Shown: positions 25,353 to 34,543, counted from the stretch's first letter. The stretch: DNA of 64,000 nt from JAEZAA01 sp964514485 (GCA_964514485.1 CAZEWG010000010.1:1-64000), one strand, 5' to 3'. Notes: generated from the letters alone by a model not told the origin. A program made the numbers and translations.

Positions 25353-26321
25353 ATGCGTCATGTGGTTTGCGCTTTATATAAATTCGTCACCCTGGAGGAC
25401 TATGAGTCGCTTCGGGAACCGTTACTGAATTTCATGCAGGAGCATGAGATTAAAGGCACCTTGCTGCTGGCCCGGGAAGGGATTAACGGCACGGTCGCCG
25501 GCAGTCGCCAGGCCATTGATCAGCTGAAGAGCCGACTGGACTCCGATGAGCGATTCAAGGGCATTGCCTACAAAGAATCCTTCCATGAGGAAATGCCGTT
25601 CAACCGCACCAAGGTGAAGCTCAAAAAAGAAATCGTCACCATGGGAGTTGAGGACATTGACCCGCGCCGGATTGTGGGAACCTATGTCAAACCCCGGGAC
25701 TGGAATGCCCTGATTTCCGATCCCGAGGTGGTGTTGATCGACACCCGCAACGATTATGAAGTGCAAATTGGCACCTTCCGCAATGCGGTGAATCCTGCGA
25801 CGGATTCCTTTCGCCAGTTTCCCCAGTATGTCCAAGAGAACCTCGATCCCGCTCGGCACCGTAAGGTTGCCATGTTCTGTACCGGTGGAATCCGTTGCGA
25901 GAAATCCACGGCCTATCTAAAACAGCAGGGCTTTGAAGAGGTTTACCACCTCGAAGGCGGGATTCTCAAATACCTGGAAGAGGTGCCGGAGGAGGAGTCC
26001 CTGTGGGTTGGCGAGTGCTTCGTCTTTGATGAGCGGGTGGCGGTCAACCATCGCCTGGAAAAGGGCCGTTATGATCTGTGCCATGCCTGTCGTCTGCCCA
26101 TCACCGAGGAGGACAAAGCCAGTGAGCTCTATCAGGAAGGTGTGAGCTGTCCCCAGTGCCATGACAAGCTGACGCCCGAGCAGAAGGCCCGGTTTCAGGA
26201 GCGGGAGCGCCAGATCAAGCTGGCCCGTCAGCGGGGAGAGGAACACATCGGCGAAGAGGCCGCCCGGCTGATCGAACAACGTCGTCTGGCCAAGCGACAG
26301 CGGCCGGCGGAACAGGAATAA
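25353..26321 (+). CDS. trhO: tRNA uridine(34) hydroxylase (rhodanese family)
   Basis: TrhO (formerly YceA) hydroxylates uridine 34 of certain tRNAs using oxygen, a step toward 5-methoxy- or carboxymethoxy-uridine. The 322-residue protein has the N-terminal domain with LLLAREGINGTVAG. The rhodanese domain follows, with active-site Cys in MFCTGGIRCEKS, and then a C-terminal zinc-like cysteine set (LCHACR ... SCPQCHDK). The ATG at 25353 with GGAG upstream gives the family's normal N-terminus MRHVVCALYKF; a longer frame from 25101 is not supported. It stands alone. Confidence 0.95.
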   Translation: MRHVVCALYKFVTLEDYESLREPLLNFMQEHEIKGTLLLAREGINGTVAGSRQAIDQLKSRLDSDERFKGIAYKESFHEEMPFNRTKVKLKKEIVTMGVEDIDPRRIVGTYVKPRDWNALISDPEVVLIDTRNDYEVQIGTFRNAVNPATDSFRQFPQYVQENLDPARHRKVAMFCTGGIRCEKSTAYLKQQGFEEVYHLEGGILKYLEEVPEEESLWVGECFVFDERVAVNHRLEKGRYDLCHACRLPITEEDKASELYQEGVSCPQCHDKLTPEQKARFQERERQIKLARQRGEEHIGEEAARLIEQRRLAKRQRPAEQE

Positions 26322-26334
26322 TCCCACATCTCCT

Positions 26335-26384
26335 GGACCGGTTCCCGGTGAAGGCTAATGGACCGGTTACCGGTGATAACTAGT
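26335..26384. repeat. Two tandem 25-bp imperfect repeats
   Basis: Copy one (26335-26359) and copy two (26360-26384) both begin GGACCGGTT and contain CCGGTGA; they agree at about 20 of 25 positions. The second includes the stop codon of the glycosylase gene on the minus strand. A shorter related piece, GAGCCGGCTCC, continues into the gene at 26385. It looks like a local duplication. Confidence 0.6.
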
Positions 26385-27072
26385 GAGCCGGCTCCAGATG
26401 ATTCTCGCCCATGGAGCAGGAGCAGATGCGGCTGAGCTGGCAGTAGGGCAGACCCGTTTCCTGGTGCCACTGGTTAAAGGTCTGCTGGATCAGCCGCAGT
26501 TCCCGTTTGGTGGTGCCCCGCTGGATATCCAGCCCGGCGTCCTTGAGGCAGTCGAGGACGTCTTGGCTGAGCACAAAGGTGTCTTTACCCAGATTGCGCA
26601 ACACCCGCATGCCGGTATTGCCACCCAGGCGTTCGCCCCGTTTGCGCAACACCTCCAGCAGGCCAATCAGGTCTTCTGCGGGCCACTGGGCGACAAAGCG
26701 GCCGAAGCTGCCATGCTCCTGGGCAATGTCCAGAATAAACTGGGCATTGCGGGGCACGGTCATGATCTTTTGCATGTTGCGGATGATGCGGCTGTCCTGA
26801 CCGATGGACTCCCACAGATCGGGTGGCACCAGCACCATCTTTTCCGGGACAAAGCCGAAGAAGACCTTCTCGAAATCCGGCCATTTCTGATCCACCACCC
26901 GCCAGACAAAACCCGCCTGGAAAATGCAGCGGGTCATCATCGCCAGCCATCGGTCGTCGGCTATGGCCGCCAGCTGTTCTGCCGGTTGCGGTTGAGGGAG
27001 CCAGCCGGCCAGACCCTCCGGGCCTCCTTTGCGACGCAGGGCGCGTTCGTGAATTCGGCTGAATGGCGTCAT
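26380..27072 (-). CDS. DNA-3-methyladenine glycosylase I family protein
   Basis: The 230-residue protein resembles the Tag-type glycosylase family, which removes 3-methyladenine from alkylated DNA. The N-terminal block MTRCIFQAGFVWRVVDQKW, then FGFVPEKMVLV and RNMQKIMTVPRNAQFI, match the longer branch of the family found in gammaproteobacteria. The zinc-binding residues of E. coli Tag are not clearly conserved, so it may act on other lesions. It shares the minus strand with the M48 lipoprotein gene downstream, with a hairpin between them. Its 3' end sits in a small tandem duplication. Confidence 0.85.
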   Translation of the reverse strand: MTPFSRIHERALRRKGGPEGLAGWLPQPQPAEQLAAIADDRWLAMMTRCIFQAGFVWRVVDQKWPDFEKVFFGFVPEKMVLVPPDLWESIGQDSRIIRNMQKIMTVPRNAQFILDIAQEHGSFGRFVAQWPAEDLIGLLEVLRKRGERLGGNTGMRVLRNLGKDTFVLSQDVLDCLKDAGLDIQRGTTKRELRLIQQTFNQWHQETGLPYCQLSRICSCSMGENHLEPAH

Positions 27073-27096
27073 GGGAAGCTCCCGGGGTAGTTAGGG

Positions 27097-27122
27097 ACCG
27101 GAGCCGCCAGGACAGCTCCGGT
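27097..27122 (-). terminator. Hairpin between M48 and glycosylase genes
   Basis: ACCGGAGC (27097-27104) pairs with GCTCCGGT (27115-27122) across ten bases, six bases beyond the M48 gene stop codon on the minus strand. No T run follows, so termination is uncertain. Confidence 0.4.
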
Positions 27123-27127
27123 GAGGT

Positions 27128-27883
27128 TTATTTCAGCTTTTTGATCGCAGCTTCGATATTTTTGACCCGGGTGTCATTGGAGGGGTGCGAGCTGAGAAAG
27201 CCGCCACCCGGGCCTGCTTTTTGCTGCAGGGTCTGAATGGCCCGTTTCATGGCTGCCGGGTCTTCACCCATTTTATGCAAGGCCTTCACCGCATACGCAT
27301 CGGACTCCAGCTCATCAGCTTGGGAGAAGCGGGAGTTGATATAGGTATAGGCAATCTGGCCCAGTTGCGAAGATGTCAGGTCACCGATCGCGCCTCCGAC
27401 TGAAGCCACGGCACTGAAAGCCGTGTTGGTCAGCAACTGTTTGCGCATTTGATCGTAGCTGTGATTCAGGCGGACGTGGCCGATTTCATGTTGGAGCACG
27501 GCGCGTAGCTGATCGTCTGGCATGGCATCCATCAGCCCGGAATAGACCCGCACCGTGCCATCCGGCATGGCGAAGGCATTGAGCTCGTTTGACTTGTAAA
27601 CCTTGAAGTTAAAGTTGACATCGCCGCTGGTATCCAGGCCCGTCACCAGCTTGGCCAGGCGACGTCCATATTCCGTATTGGGACCGAGAATCTCGTTCTG
27701 CGCGTCCATTTCCTGGGCCGCTTGGCTGGCGGCTTCCTGAACAGTGCCCTTGTCGAGCAGTGCAACCTGAGCCAGGCCCGCACCTACGCTTAACGCCCTT
27801 TCCGCGTTGAATCCGCCTTCGGTCGCACAGGCTGTCAGGACACAGGGTAACGCCAGCGCGAGAAAGGTTTTCCTTAAATGCAT
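27128..27883 (-). CDS. M48 metalloprotease lipoprotein (LoiP/YggG-like)
   Basis: This 251-residue protein starts MHLRKTFLALALPCVLTAC with a lipobox cysteine at about residue 19, so it is probably an outer-membrane lipoprotein facing the periplasm. The zinc site HEIGHVRLNH holds the HExxH motif and the third ligand is the Glu in QADELESDAYAVKAL. The family trims or degrades envelope proteins, especially at low osmolarity. The ATG at 27883 is preferred because AAGGAG precedes it; a longer frame from 27904 would add seven residues. It stands alone upstream of the glycosylase gene. Confidence 0.92.
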   Translation of the reverse strand: MHLRKTFLALALPCVLTACATEGGFNAERALSVGAGLAQVALLDKGTVQEAASQAAQEMDAQNEILGPNTEYGRRLAKLVTGLDTSGDVNFNFKVYKSNELNAFAMPDGTVRVYSGLMDAMPDDQLRAVLQHEIGHVRLNHSYDQMRKQLLTNTAFSAVASVGGAIGDLTSSQLGQIAYTYINSRFSQADELESDAYAVKALHKMGEDPAAMKRAIQTLQQKAGPGGGFLSSHPSNDTRVKNIEAAIKKLK

Positions 27884-28170
27884 GTAACAGCTCCTTCGAA
27901 ACAAATAGGCACCAAGAGATTGCCCGTCGCCAAACGCTGGCCGGCATAGCCTCGAAACATACCACTAAAAAGCAGGATCGGGGAGGGGGTTGGCGTTCGG
28001 ATTGGGAGTCAATCCGCAATCGTCGTCGACCCGGCGGATGAGTATGCTAAGTGGACAGCCAGTCACTATCGCTTTCAAAGAAACGCAAGATTCGAAAGAG
28101 TGTCGGCGCTCCGGATGAGATGGTGCTGGAGCACCCGAAGGGTAGAGCACAGGGCAGGGAGGAGCGAGAA

Positions 28171-28701
28171 ATGATGAACTTTATGATGCTCATCGTTATC
28201 GGGCTGCTAGGCAGTGGATTGGTCGGTGCCGCGGCTTTTCTCGGGATTTTTTGGTGGCGTCAGCGGGTGAGCGAGCGCCGGAGAGCCCCGGATGAAAAGG
28301 AGCTGACCGAGCAGTCAGAGCTGGAATCCTTAAAGCATGAACTGGCCCAACTGGTGCCCCGCCTGTACGGGGGTGACAGCCGCTCCCAGCAGGCGGTGGG
28401 GGCCAGTCTCAACTTGGCCATGGCTTACTTCCGTTCCCGCTACTCTCGGGCGGCGTCTTTCGCGCTGGTACCCCAGCGGGAACAGCGGGAATTCCTGAAC
28501 CGTTTAACCGAAGCCGAACTGCGGTTTTACGAGCAGAACCGCTATGAAGAGGGGGCGGCGACCACCCTCTTCAAATGCTGGCTAACGGCGATCACGGCCA
28601 AGGATGTCACCATGGCCCGGGAGGTACGCTCCCATCTGGACTATTTCTGTCGTCTTCCCCTGGATGAGACGGCCAACCGTTCCTCGGGCTGTACCGCCTA
28701 G
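28171..28701 (+). CDS. Single-TM membrane protein of unknown function
   Basis: The 176-residue protein begins MMNFMML with one strong membrane helix (residues 2-28: glycine-rich and ending FWWRQR). A short charged linker and a helical soluble domain follow, including LAQLVPRLYGGDSRSQQAVGASLNLAMAYFRSRYSRA-like segments. I do not recognise a family. The ATG at 28171 follows a GGGAGGAGC site; an open frame continues upstream to 28051 without support. The C-terminus is probably cytoplasmic by the positive-inside rule. It is convergent with the LOG gene 24 bases away. Confidence 0.7.
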   Translation: MMNFMMLIVIGLLGSGLVGAAAFLGIFWWRQRVSERRRAPDEKELTEQSELESLKHELAQLVPRLYGGDSRSQQAVGASLNLAMAYFRSRYSRAASFALVPQREQREFLNRLTEAELRFYEQNRYEEGAATTLFKCWLTAITAKDVTMAREVRSHLDYFCRLPLDETANRSSGCTA

Positions 28702-28724
28702 CACGGACACTGGTGGAGGGCGGA

Positions 28725-29303
28725 TCAGTTCTCGTTGGCTTGAACCCACTTGGGCAGAGCCGGTGGCACATAGTTGCGAACCGCGTCCAGCATGGCCTCG
28801 GGAGAGGACTCCACCAGTAACATATCCCGGTAGACGGGGCGGAGGAATTCGTCTTCCACCACATGGTCCAGAAAGGAAATCAGGCCATCGTAGAAACCGT
28901 TGATATTCAGCAGTCCACAGGGTTTGCGATGGTAGCCCAGCACGCCCCAGGTCCAGACCTCGAAGAGTTCTTCAAAGGTGCCGATGCCTCCGGGTAGGGC
29001 CAGAAAGGCGTCGGCCAGTTCCGACATGGTGGCCTTGCGCTCATGCATGGAGCTGACAATATGTAGCTCGCTCAAGCCCTGGTGGGCCAGTTCCCGATCC
29101 ATCAATGACTGTGGCAACACGCCAATCACCTCACCGCCGGCTTCCCGGGCGGCGGTGGCAACCGCTCCCATCAAACCCACGGAGGCGCCGCCATAAACCA
29201 CACCAATGCCCTGCTGGGCAAGGAGCCGGCCCAGATGGGTGGCGGCTTGTTGGAATTCGGGGCGACGTCCGGAGCTGGAACCGCAAAAAACTGCTATGCG
29301 CAT
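28725..29303 (-). CDS. LOG-family protein (cytokinin riboside 5'-monophosphate phosphoribohydrolase type)
   Basis: This 192-residue protein has the family's GGASVGLMG loop, MHERKATM and the PGGIGTFEELFEV motif that binds the nucleotide phosphate. In plants LOG enzymes split cytokinin nucleotides; in bacteria they hydrolyse AMP or related nucleotides to ribose 5-phosphate and base. The length is normal. AAAGGTCC stands before the ATG. It is not in an obvious operon, although the MATE gene upstream is on the same strand 39 bases away. Confidence 0.9.
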   Translation of the reverse strand: MRIAVFCGSSSGRRPEFQQAATHLGRLLAQQGIGVVYGGASVGLMGAVATAAREAGGEVIGVLPQSLMDRELAHQGLSELHIVSSMHERKATMSELADAFLALPGGIGTFEELFEVWTWGVLGYHRKPCGLLNINGFYDGLISFLDHVVEDEFLRPVYRDMLLVESSPEAMLDAVRNYVPPALPKWVQANEN

Positions 29304-29342
29304 GGTTGGACCTTTTGTTTCGGTTGAAAAAAAACAGCGGGG

Positions 29343-30704
29343 TTAGCCACCTTCACGGGGCATCCGTGGCAGACGCTGGTCTGTCATCAGCCGCGACATG
29401 CCCTGACGATATAACAGCCACGCCAGAATACCGGCTGCCAGGTTGCCCAACAAGGCGCCGCTGAACAGGCCGGAGAGCCCCGCCAGCCAGGCTCCGAGCC
29501 CGAGCAATGGCAGGTAACAGAGAAACAGGCGTAGCACGGAGATCAGTAGTCCGCGCAGGGGTTGGTTCATGGCATTGCTGACTGAAACCATCAGCATGCA
29601 GACGCCCAGGGCGCTGTAGCTGAAGGGGACCAGGATCAGGTAGTCCTGCAGAATCTCCCGTACCGTTTGGTCGCGGGTCAGCAACTGGGTCAGGGGCTCG
29701 GACACCAGGAGCCAAAACAACGCCACACTGAGCTGCCAGACAATGACGAAGCGCACGGCGAGCCGCACCAGCTGACGGATCTGATCGATCTTGCCGGCCC
29801 CCAGGAAGTGCCCCACCATGGGAGGCAATGACATGGTCAGGGCCAGGACGATCACAATGGAAAAGAATTCGAGCCGGGTCCCCAGCCCCCAGGCGGCCAC
29901 CGCTGCGGTGCCGAAGCCGGCCACCAGGCTGGTCGCCAGAAGGGCGGCGAGCGGGGGCATCAGTTGACTGAGCATGGCCGGTGCCATGATCTGGCCCAAC
30001 TGTTTCAGAGCCGGTCCCAGTGCCAGGCTGCCCAGGTCCAGTCGCAGCCAGCGCCGTTGCAGCAGGCGCGGAAAGATAATCAGGCAGCCGATGGCAAAGG
30101 CCGTGGTCGACGCCCAGGCCGCGCCGGCAATCCCCCACCCGAAGGTGAAAATATATAAAGGGTCGAGGGCAATATTGAGCAGGCTGATGCCAACCATGGT
30201 CAGCCCTGGCAACTTGGTGTTGCTATGTGCCCGGCAGAGACTATAGCCAAAGTAGAGCACCGCCCCCAGCCAGGTGCTCAGCAGCCAGGGCGCCCAATAG
30301 CGGTCAACCAGGGGGAGCAGCGCGGCATCCGCTCCCATGGCGGTGACAATCGGCACCCGCAACAGCCAGATCAACAGGCACAAAGCCAGAATCATCAGCG
30401 CGCCAGTCCACAGCACCAAACCACCCAGTTGCCCGGCCCGTTGCCGGTTACCGGTCCCCAGGGTACGGGAAATCACGGCCGTGGTGGCAATGCCCAGTCC
30501 CACCTGCATGCCTGAAATAAAGAGATAGACCGGCACCGTAAAGCCCGCCACCGCCAGGGGCGCCAGTCCCAGTTGGCCAATAAAAGCACTGTCGGCCAGC
30601 TGGAAGCTCATCAGGGCCAGCACGCCGAATAACATCGGCCAGGTCATCTGGAATAGGGCTTGGCCTAGCGAAGGGGATGGTGAAACGGATGGGGCGGTTG
30701 CCAT
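29343..30704 (-). CDS. MATE family efflux transporter
   Basis: The 453-residue protein has about twelve hydrophobic helices in two similar halves, as in MATE exporters that expel drugs or metabolites in exchange for Na+ or H+. Recognisable parts are the first helix segment ADSAFIGQLGLAPLAVAGFTVPVYLF, the repeated GLGIATTAVISRTLGTGNRQRA, and the second-half equivalent GLGTRLEFFSIVIV. The length fits the DinF-like branch. No substrate is suggested by the neighbours. Confidence 0.9.
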   Translation of the reverse strand: MATAPSVSPSPSLGQALFQMTWPMLFGVLALMSFQLADSAFIGQLGLAPLAVAGFTVPVYLFISGMQVGLGIATTAVISRTLGTGNRQRAGQLGGLVLWTGALMILALCLLIWLLRVPIVTAMGADAALLPLVDRYWAPWLLSTWLGAVLYFGYSLCRAHSNTKLPGLTMVGISLLNIALDPLYIFTFGWGIAGAAWASTTAFAIGCLIIFPRLLQRRWLRLDLGSLALGPALKQLGQIMAPAMLSQLMPPLAALLATSLVAGFGTAAVAAWGLGTRLEFFSIVIVLALTMSLPPMVGHFLGAGKIDQIRQLVRLAVRFVIVWQLSVALFWLLVSEPLTQLLTRDQTVREILQDYLILVPFSYSALGVCMLMVSVSNAMNQPLRGLLISVLRLFLCYLPLLGLGAWLAGLSGLFSGALLGNLAAGILAWLLYRQGMSRLMTDQRLPRMPREGG

Positions 30705-30835
30705 TTACTACTCTCTATTGCAGGAGCGCACAGTTTAGAGGCTCCTCCGCCCCACATAAAGAGCTGGCCGGGATTTGACGGTTTCAGCCCGGGTGCGGGC
30801 TCCCCGCCACAGCGGCCCTCGGTGAGTCCGTCTGA

Positions 30836-31132
30836 CTAGGGGGTTGCATTACGCAGACTGTCCATTGGGTCCCACTCGCTGAACTCTTCCGCGCTCAGAT
30901 GGGCGTTATCGTCCTGATCCAGATCGCCGAACGACTGATGCAGCATTTGGTTGCGCTGGGCTTCCATCTCACTGATCTTGCCGTCGTTATCGATATCGAA
31001 TTGCAGAAAGGCCTCCTGTTGGGCGCCCTCCAGCTTCAGGATCTGTTCTTTTTCAGCTTCGCTCATGTTGCTCTGAGCCAGGGCAACACCAGGCATGGCA
31101 AGCAGCAATGCGCAGGCAAAGGGATATTTCAT
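30836..31132 (-). CDS. Secreted EF-hand calcium-binding protein
   Basis: This 98-residue protein has a signal peptide (cut near VALAQS) and two EF-hand loops: DIDNDGKISEME, which is canonical, and DLDQDDNAHLSAEE, slightly divergent but with all acidic ligands. It probably sits in the periplasm and binds Ca2+. A GGAG site precedes the ATG. Small proteins of this kind are common in marine gammaproteobacteria; no partner is apparent. Confidence 0.85.
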   Translation of the reverse strand: MKYPFACALLLAMPGVALAQSNMSEAEKEQILKLEGAQQEAFLQFDIDNDGKISEMEAQRNQMLHQSFGDLDQDDNAHLSAEEFSEWDPMDSLRNATP

Positions 31133-31253
31133 GGTCTTTCTCCAAAGTCGTTGAGTGATTGGGGCGGGTCAGTGGGCTGACGGCGCCGGGTACAAAACAC
31201 AGCAGTCTGTCTTATCTTGTACTAGCGAAGATTCGCTCACCAGTTTGGAGGGG

Positions 31254-31787
31254 TCAGGGAAGGTTCAGCATCGGCCTGGGTTGGGCTTGGGTTTTGCCGC
31301 CGGTGAGGTTGGCCAGAATCGGTTGAAGGGGCCGGTTGCGCACCTCCACACTGACGAAATATTCAGGCTGATATTCATCGGCGATATAGCCCACGGTTTT
31401 ATCCGGAAACTTGACGATATACAGGGTTAGCTTGCCGCGGGTTTCAATCAGTTTTTCTGTCATGTTGCGGGTCTGCCGCTCTCGCAGAACCTGCAAAATG
31501 CTGGTGGAGGGTTGCTCATCGCCGAACAGGTCTTTCAGGTATTCCGCCGCGGGCATGGTGGAGCGCTCTTCGAACTGGTCCCGGTGGACGGTGGCAATAT
31601 GCACCTCACTGCCGTCTTCATACCGGGTGGTGAGGGTGGCGTTATCCAGGCTTTGGCTTTGAATCCCCGTGATGGGTAACTGCATGGAATAGTCCCCCAC
31701 TCGAAGGGAAATGTCCTGGGCGTGCAGGGGCGTGGCGAGGGCGAGAGCTGCTACCGCATGGAACAGCCAGCGAGTGGGCGTCATCAT
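31254..31787 (-). CDS. Secreted hypothetical protein
   Basis: The 177-residue protein has a clear signal peptide (ALALATPLHAQ) and a mature part rich in beta-strand pattern (YSMQLPITGIQS, GYIADEYQPEYFVSVEVRN). I do not recognise a family. There is no cysteine in the mature part. It lies upstream of the EF-hand gene on the same strand with a gap of 121 bases, so cotranscription is possible but not shown. Confidence 0.65.
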   Translation of the reverse strand: MMTPTRWLFHAVAALALATPLHAQDISLRVGDYSMQLPITGIQSQSLDNATLTTRYEDGSEVHIATVHRDQFEERSTMPAAEYLKDLFGDEQPSTSILQVLRERQTRNMTEKLIETRGKLTLYIVKFPDKTVGYIADEYQPEYFVSVEVRNRPLQPILANLTGGKTQAQPRPMLNLP

Positions 31788-32290
31788 GGTGGGTCCATCC
31801 TCTTTTTAAGGGGTGTCTCTCGGTTGATGGAGCCGTCAGGCCGCTGTGACCTCGGCCCTGATCTGGTAGAGCAAACAAACAATAAAGGCTCCAGAGTATG
31901 AAAGGCCCAGCCTCTCAAAGACCCCATTACCTTAAAGAGTAAAGTATAAGAACCGGCGCCCGCACCTTAAACCCGCAGTTTCCAGCCCGTCGCTGTGTGC
32001 TGATAAAGGCTTACCGGGTAGGCCGCGTGAACCACTGCAGCGAGGGTGGAGGGGGAGACATGAATAAAGATTTAAGTTGTCGCCTTTGTTCCGGCGAAGC
32101 ACTAGTTCATAAATAGTTCTGTCTCAGATGAAGGATCCGCAATGACGCAAAGTGGCCGCCTGCGACCAGTCGGCTCGCCTTGGAATGGCACGGTGGATGG
32201 GGCGTCCAGGTGGAGATAAGGAAGACTCAAAAATAAGGGATCGCGGGAAGTGCTCGCCAGCACTTCCGGGTCAGCTTGAGAGGGATGCTC
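31788..32290. other. Long non-coding stretch with a decayed or minimal reading frame
   Basis: About 500 bases lie between two divergent genes. Apart from the short frame at 32060-32116 I see no gene; a 32227-32502 open frame on the minus strand lies across the start of the next gene and is not real. The region 31880-31960 is richer in A/T and probably holds the promoters. Confidence 0.5.
32060..32116 (+). pseudogene. 18-codon reading frame with strong ribosome site, zinc-knuckle-like start
   Basis: A GGAGGGGGAGAC ribosome site is followed by ATG and 18 codons, MNKDLSCRLCSGEALVHK, then a TAG. The CRLCSGEAL pattern resembles the first residues of methyltransferases or zinc-ribbon proteins that open with a CxxC pair. 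The following sequence in any frame does not continue such a protein. It could be the stump of a decayed gene or a very small protein or leader peptide. Confidence 0.35.
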
Positions 32291-34543
32291 ATGAATAAAC
32301 AGGATTTTGTCGCGGGTGGGGCTTCATCAGGCCCGGGTGAACAGGTTGGTGCGCCGTTCAGGGAATGGGACGGCGGCACCGCGGTGGCCCCAGCCAGTCG
32401 TGCACCGAGCGTAATTGACCCGGACTGGGATGAAGCTTGTCGGATCGCTGAGCGGCTGGGCTTCGGCCAGGATGCGGTGACCGCGCGGAAACGGGCTCGC
32501 AAACCACAGCGCCCGGCAGCGCGGCCTCCACTCTCACCCCGGGAAGCCGAGAGCTGGAACCAGCAGGAACGGCGTCTTATTGGGCTATTGAACCAGCGGG
32601 CCTGGAAGAAGCTGGCGACCGCTTTGACGGACCTTGCCCGTCAACCCCATCCTTTTGATCATACCAGCGTGCAGCAACTGCATTATCTGGCCTGTACCCT
32701 GGCCGGGGGCGACTGGCCGGTCTTGCCCGAGGAGGATCGCCATGAGGGGGGAACCTTACTACAGGCATTGGCAGATCTGACCCGGTTACTGCAACTGGCC
32801 CTGGAAGAGGATCTGGAGTGGGCCTTTGATCAGGGACTGGCAGATTTATCGCCCTACTTGGTCGGGGACCGGGCGACAGAGCTGCAATTGCTGAACCCTT
32901 ACCCGCTGGCGGCGGAAGGACTGGTTGAGGCCGTCTTGGAGCGGCTGGGGGAACGGTTTGATCTGGAGCAGCGGGTGGGGCCACGTTTTCGGGCCGCTCG
33001 CCTCTACTTTCGGCTTCGACAGCTTCCCAGCTTGCGGGTCAGTGAACAGGAGTTTCTGGCATTGCGGGAGGCGGCCGGCGGACAGGCTTTTTTCCTCAGC
33101 TTTCTCGGACGTCAGGGATTGGTCCACTGGCGGCATGCCCCCGATAGTATCCGCAATGCCCTTGAGCATCTGTGGGTCGCCTATCGGCAGGAATGTGAGT
33201 ACACCGAAGAGCCCTCGATCGTGATGGAGCTGGCGGGCTTGCAGCCGGTGGCGGAGGCCGATGCCGAAGCATTTCGGGAAGCCTTGTCCCGGGGAGTGGA
33301 TTATCTGGCCCACAAGGTTGCCGATACCCTGGCGGGCCAACGTTTTCTGCGCCATGTATGGCGCAAGTACCTGGTTCAGTACCAGTCTGTCCTGGCACGC
33401 ATGGAAGAGCCCGGCTGCTTGGACCTGTTGATCCGGATTCGGGCCTCCCTGGCGGATGAAATTGAACCCGAACTGGAATTTTTGATCGCCTGCCTGGCGA
33501 GCAAGCTGAGGCGCTGGCACCTGGTGGAAGAAAGCTACCTGCGGGGGCTGGCGCTGGATCCGGATAACCTGGATGAAACCTTGAATCTGGCGTCTTTCTA
33601 CAAAAGCCGGAGCCGTTATGTCGAGGCGCGGGGGTTGCTGTCCAAAGCCTTACGGCTGAAACCGGGCGACCCATTCCTGCTGCGGCGCCTGCGGGCCGTG
33701 GCCGACCGTCAGGATCTACAAAACCAGCAGTCGCCTTATCTCACACCACTGCCGGATGCCAAGGCTCTCCCGACTCGGGAGCTGGAGCTGCTGGGTAATC
33801 TTGAACTGTTATCTTTTGCGGCGATGGTGAGCGGGCTCCAGTTTGATGACAGCGGGCACTTGCGGGCCTTTGCCGAAGCGGAGCGGGCCGTATTTCCCCA
33901 TGACGGCATTCGTGACCGGGTCGTGCGGGAGCTGCTGACCAGTCATGCCCTGCTGGTCTATCGCTATTCCCAGGAGCAGAGTTACCGGGTGCAAGGGCTG
34001 CTTTTTGATTTCGACATGGACCGGGTGGAGTGGGTCTCGAATGCCCACTCGGTGACTTATCCGGATCTGCCCCCCGAGGTTGCAGCCCTGCGTTTGCTAA
34101 GGGATCGTCTGACAGTGGATCCCGCCTCGTTAACGTCGCTCTGGCGGCAGGTGGCGGGCCATGATCTGCTCTGTTACACCCAGCATTGCTTCAGGCAGCA
34201 GGGTTGGTATCTGGACTCCTCCGATTATCTGTTGGAGACGATGGACTCGCTGCTCCTGCACCTGCCGTTCAAGCAGGCCCTGGTTCTGGTGGATCTGGCC
34301 ATTACCGCCACCCGGGAGGACCTGGCGGCCCGGAGAGTGGGAGTTCGTCAGGCCGGGCAAAGGGCGATTCGCCATCTGCAGAGCAGCTATGAAAAAGCAA
34401 TCCTGCGGGAGATTGAACTCGCTGAGGAGGTTCGGGTGTTGGAGTCCGAATCGCTCTGGACCCGTTTGTTTCGGATGGACTTGGTTCAGCTCGGCTCGCT
34501 GTATTATCAGATGGTGCCAGGGGAGGTCATGTTTGCCCGGTAG
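32291..34543 (+). CDS. Large hypothetical protein with TPR-like region
   Basis: The 750-residue protein is mostly helical and I do not recognise its family. No signal peptide is seen. Residues about 395-460 look like two or three tetratricopeptide-type repeats (LVEESYLRGLALDPDNLDETLNLASFYKS and YVEARGLLSKALRLKPGDP types). The start at 32291 is chosen because GAGAGGG lies seven bases upstream; a TTG at 32276 and an ATG at 32285 are alternatives. The rest is Leu/Arg/Glu-rich. It may be a scaffold or interaction protein. It is a single gene with a convergent hairpin behind it. Confidence 0.75.
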   Translation: MNKQDFVAGGASSGPGEQVGAPFREWDGGTAVAPASRAPSVIDPDWDEACRIAERLGFGQDAVTARKRARKPQRPAARPPLSPREAESWNQQERRLIGLLNQRAWKKLATALTDLARQPHPFDHTSVQQLHYLACTLAGGDWPVLPEEDRHEGGTLLQALADLTRLLQLALEEDLEWAFDQGLADLSPYLVGDRATELQLLNPYPLAAEGLVEAVLERLGERFDLEQRVGPRFRAARLYFRLRQLPSLRVSEQEFLALREAAGGQAFFLSFLGRQGLVHWRHAPDSIRNALEHLWVAYRQECEYTEEPSIVMELAGLQPVAEADAEAFREALSRGVDYLAHKVADTLAGQRFLRHVWRKYLVQYQSVLARMEEPGCLDLLIRIRASLADEIEPELEFLIACLASKLRRWHLVEESYLRGLALDPDNLDETLNLASFYKSRSRYVEARGLLSKALRLKPGDPFLLRRLRAVADRQDLQNQQSPYLTPLPDAKALPTRELELLGNLELLSFAAMVSGLQFDDSGHLRAFAEAERAVFPHDGIRDRVVRELLTSHALLVYRYSQEQSYRVQGLLFDFDMDRVEWVSNAHSVTYPDLPPEVAALRLLRDRLTVDPASLTSLWRQVAGHDLLCYTQHCFRQQGWYLDSSDYLLETMDSLLLHLPFKQALVLVDLAITATREDLAARRVGVRQAGQRAIRHLQSSYEKAILREIELAEEVRVLESESLWTRLFRMDLVQLGSLYYQMVPGEVMFAR

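Noticed and set aside
26383..27090. A 235-codon plus-strand frame over the whole glycosylase gene
   Set aside because: The minus-strand protein shows glycosylase motifs; the plus frame shows none.
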